From NCBI GenBank assembly GCA_007129525.1, contig SKVI01000191.1, positions 1 to 6,118 of the forward strand: a stretch of DNA of 6,118 bases, given 5' to 3'. Shown here piece by piece: positions 4,879-6,118 of the stretch. The first letter of the stretch is position 1, and each line of letters starts with the position of its first letter. The stretch comes from Gemmatimonadota bacterium (GTDB lineage: Bacteria > Gemmatimonadota > Gemmatimonadetes > Longimicrobiales > Gaopeijiaceae). Position numbers and translations under genes: made by a program. The notes beneath the pieces were generated by a model, which worked only from the letters and a program-made list of their open reading frames with translations, made no database searches and was not told the origin of the DNA.

Positions 4879-6118
4879 GTGCCCGCCCTCAAGCTCGCCA
4901 TCGTCATGGGTGGAGGCGTGAGCCTCGGCTCCTTCAGCGGAGGCGCGCTGGCCGGGGCCCTGCGGAGTCTGCATAACCAGGCCCAGCGCGACGACCTGGA
5001 CCTGGAGATCGATATCCTCTCCGGCGCCAGTGCCGGGGGGATGAGCCTGGGGCTTCTCCTGCGTAACCTGGCCCTTCCCCAGCCCGAGCACGAGGGCCGT
5101 GACTTCTGGGCGGCCCGGGTGGAGGCCCCCATGCACGCCGCCTGGGTCCGGCGGGTGGGGCTGGAGGCCCTCACGAGCCCCGGCGAGCGCACGCCCGGAA
5201 GTCTCCTTTCGTCCGATGCGCTGGAGACCCTGGCCGCCGAGATGATGGGCTGGCCCGACGGCACCGCCCCGCGCCGAGACCATTCGGAGGTGGGGGTGCG
5301 GCTGGGACGTCGCGTCTACTTTCTTGCCACCCTCATGAACCTGAACGGGATCCCGGTGGTGTCCCGGCGCCTGGCCCGGACGCCGGCCCTGGTGGATGCC
5401 CAGGCCGCCACCCTCTTTCGCGACCACCAGATCTACTGCCTGGAGTTCGCCTCCGGCGCCGACGGCGCCCCCTGGCCCCGGGCCGTGTACCGCGACCGGG
5501 ACGCCCTCTCCAGGCCGGACGCGTGGAGGGAGGTGGCGGACCTCTGCCTGGCCTGCGGCAGCTTCCCCATTGCCTTCGAGCCCCGGGTCGTTCCCCGCCG
5601 CGCCCACGAGTTCGGCGCCCTCTGGCCCTGGCGGGGACGGCCGGCGGGTGAGGCGGTGGGGGGCGGCGCCCTGTATCCCTCCCTCTGGTTCGACCAGCTG
5701 GACGAGTTCCCCTTCACCTACGGCGACGGCGGTGCTTTCAACAACGAGCCCCTCCGGGAAGCCATGGCGCTGATCCGGATTGTGGACGGGGTCGGGGATG
5801 TGGAAGGCGGAACGGGTGTCGCGACCGACACGGGTGATGCAGCCGACACGGGTGGTGCGGCCGACACGGGTGATGCGGCCCGTTCCCGGTCCGGAGCCTC
5901 GCGGGAGAAGGGAGATCGCCGCGCGCTTCTCTTCATCGACCCCCACCTGAGCGGCACGGCCCACACCGAGTTTCTGGGCCTCCACCACCCGTCGCGGATC
6001 CGAGGTGACCGGGAAGAGGAGGCGGCCTTCACCCACAAGCTCTTCGCTCAGGCCGGCCCCACCGTCTCGGCCATGGCCGGGCAGGCGGGCTTCCGAGACG
6101 TGCGCCAGGCCGACCGGG
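4879..6118 (+). CDS. patatin-like phospholipase, N-terminal part (runs off the right edge)
   Basis: An open frame of 413 codons with no stop before the window ends. It carries the full Ser-Asp dyad signature of patatin-like lipid acyl hydrolases: a glycine-rich oxyanion loop GGGVSLGSFSGG (11-22), the nucleophile elbow GASAG with Ser51 inside SGASAGGM (48-55), and the Asp motif DGG (283-285) in FTYGDGGAFNNEPL. Such enzymes cleave acyl chains from phospholipids or other lipid esters. There is no signal peptide: the fold begins within ten residues of the start, so the protein is probably cytoplasmic or delivered by a route not visible here. After the Asp motif is a low-complexity linker (~305-346) containing a tandem repeat, then ordered sequence resumes (RALLFIDPHLSG, 348-359), so the whole protein is longer than a minimal patatin and may have another domain beyond the edge. 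Physiological role (membrane lipid turnover, effector or other) cannot be told from this fragment. Confidence 0.85.
   Translation, partial: MPALKLAIVMGGGVSLGSFSGGALAGALRSLHNQAQRDDLDLEIDILSGASAGGMSLGLLLRNLALPQPEHEGRDFWAARVEAPMHAAWVRRVGLEALTSPGERTPGSLLSSDALETLAAEMMGWPDGTAPRRDHSEVGVRLGRRVYFLATLMNLNGIPVVSRRLARTPALVDAQAATLFRDHQIYCLEFASGADGAPWPRAVYRDRDALSRPDAWREVADLCLACGSFPIAFEPRVVPRRAHEFGALWPWRGRPAGEAVGGGALYPSLWFDQLDEFPFTYGDGGAFNNEPLREAMALIRIVDGVGDVEGGTGVATDTGDAADTGGAADTGDAARSRSGASREKGDRRALLFIDPHLSGTAHTEFLGLHHPSRIRGDREEEAAFTHKLFAQAGPTVSAMAGQAGFRDVRQADR
5821..5880 (+). repeat. in-frame 18-bp tandem repeat, three and a third copies
   Basis: Units at 5821-5838, 5839-5856 and 5857-5874, with a partial unit at 5875-5880, share the core GCGGCCGACACGGGTGAT with one to three mismatches. 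They encode ATDTGD, AADTGG, AADTGD and AA. The 18-bp unit keeps the reading frame, so copy-number change would lengthen or shorten a flexible acidic linker in the patatin protein without destroying it. GGAACGGGTGTC just before may be a decayed copy. Confidence 0.85.

Noticed and set aside
4576..6036. 486-codon open frame on the minus strand opposite the patatin gene
   Set aside because: No recognisable motif, repetitive Gly/Arg/His composition, and it overlaps the patatin frame with its conserved catalytic motifs.
4879..6118. CBASS-type defence effector (CapV-like patatin)
   Set aside because: No nucleotide cyclase or other defence gene is in view; patatins are common and this assignment would rest on family name only.

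Overview
The window is a GC-rich (roughly 70% by eye) stretch of bacterial chromosome with every recognisable gene on the + strand. An outer-membrane barrel of the Wzi type points to a Gram-negative (diderm) organism. High GC, soluble multi-PAS hybrid kinases and the cytochrome c tail at the left edge would fit a Gemmatimonadota-like bacterium, but nothing here proves the taxon.

Layout, left to right. (1) 1-157: last 51 codons of a class I c-type cytochrome. (2) 158-403: non-coding leader with several inverted repeats, including two mutually exclusive pairings, one of which would bury the ribosome-entry region of the next gene. (3) 404-1912: Wzi/capsule-assembly family outer-membrane protein whose last ~30 codons look unlike a barrel and overlap a good sigma-70-like promoter. 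(4) 1998-3971: soluble hybrid histidine kinase (PAS-PAS-HisKA-HATPase-REC) with an excellent Shine-Dalgarno sequence. (5) 4076-4690: small PAS protein ending in a Cys/His cluster (CxxC...HGxCPxC) with no catalytic output domain. (6) 4691-4878: gap with two GC-rich hairpins and a possible promoter. (7) 4879 to the right edge: N-terminal 413 residues of a patatin-like phospholipase, with catalytic Ser and Asp motifs visible and a short in-frame tandem repeat after the Asp motif.

Functional reading. The middle of the window is a signalling pair: a hybrid kinase with its own receiver, followed 104 bp later by a PAS/Cys-cluster protein that could share its signal or modulate it. The Wzi-like protein suggests surface polysaccharide attachment, but no capsule synthesis or export genes are in view. 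The patatin is probably a separate transcription unit. No mobile element, CRISPR array, tRNA or rRNA was seen. The least explained items are the switch-like leader before the Wzi gene, the PAS/Cys-cluster protein, and the odd C-terminal tail of the Wzi protein.
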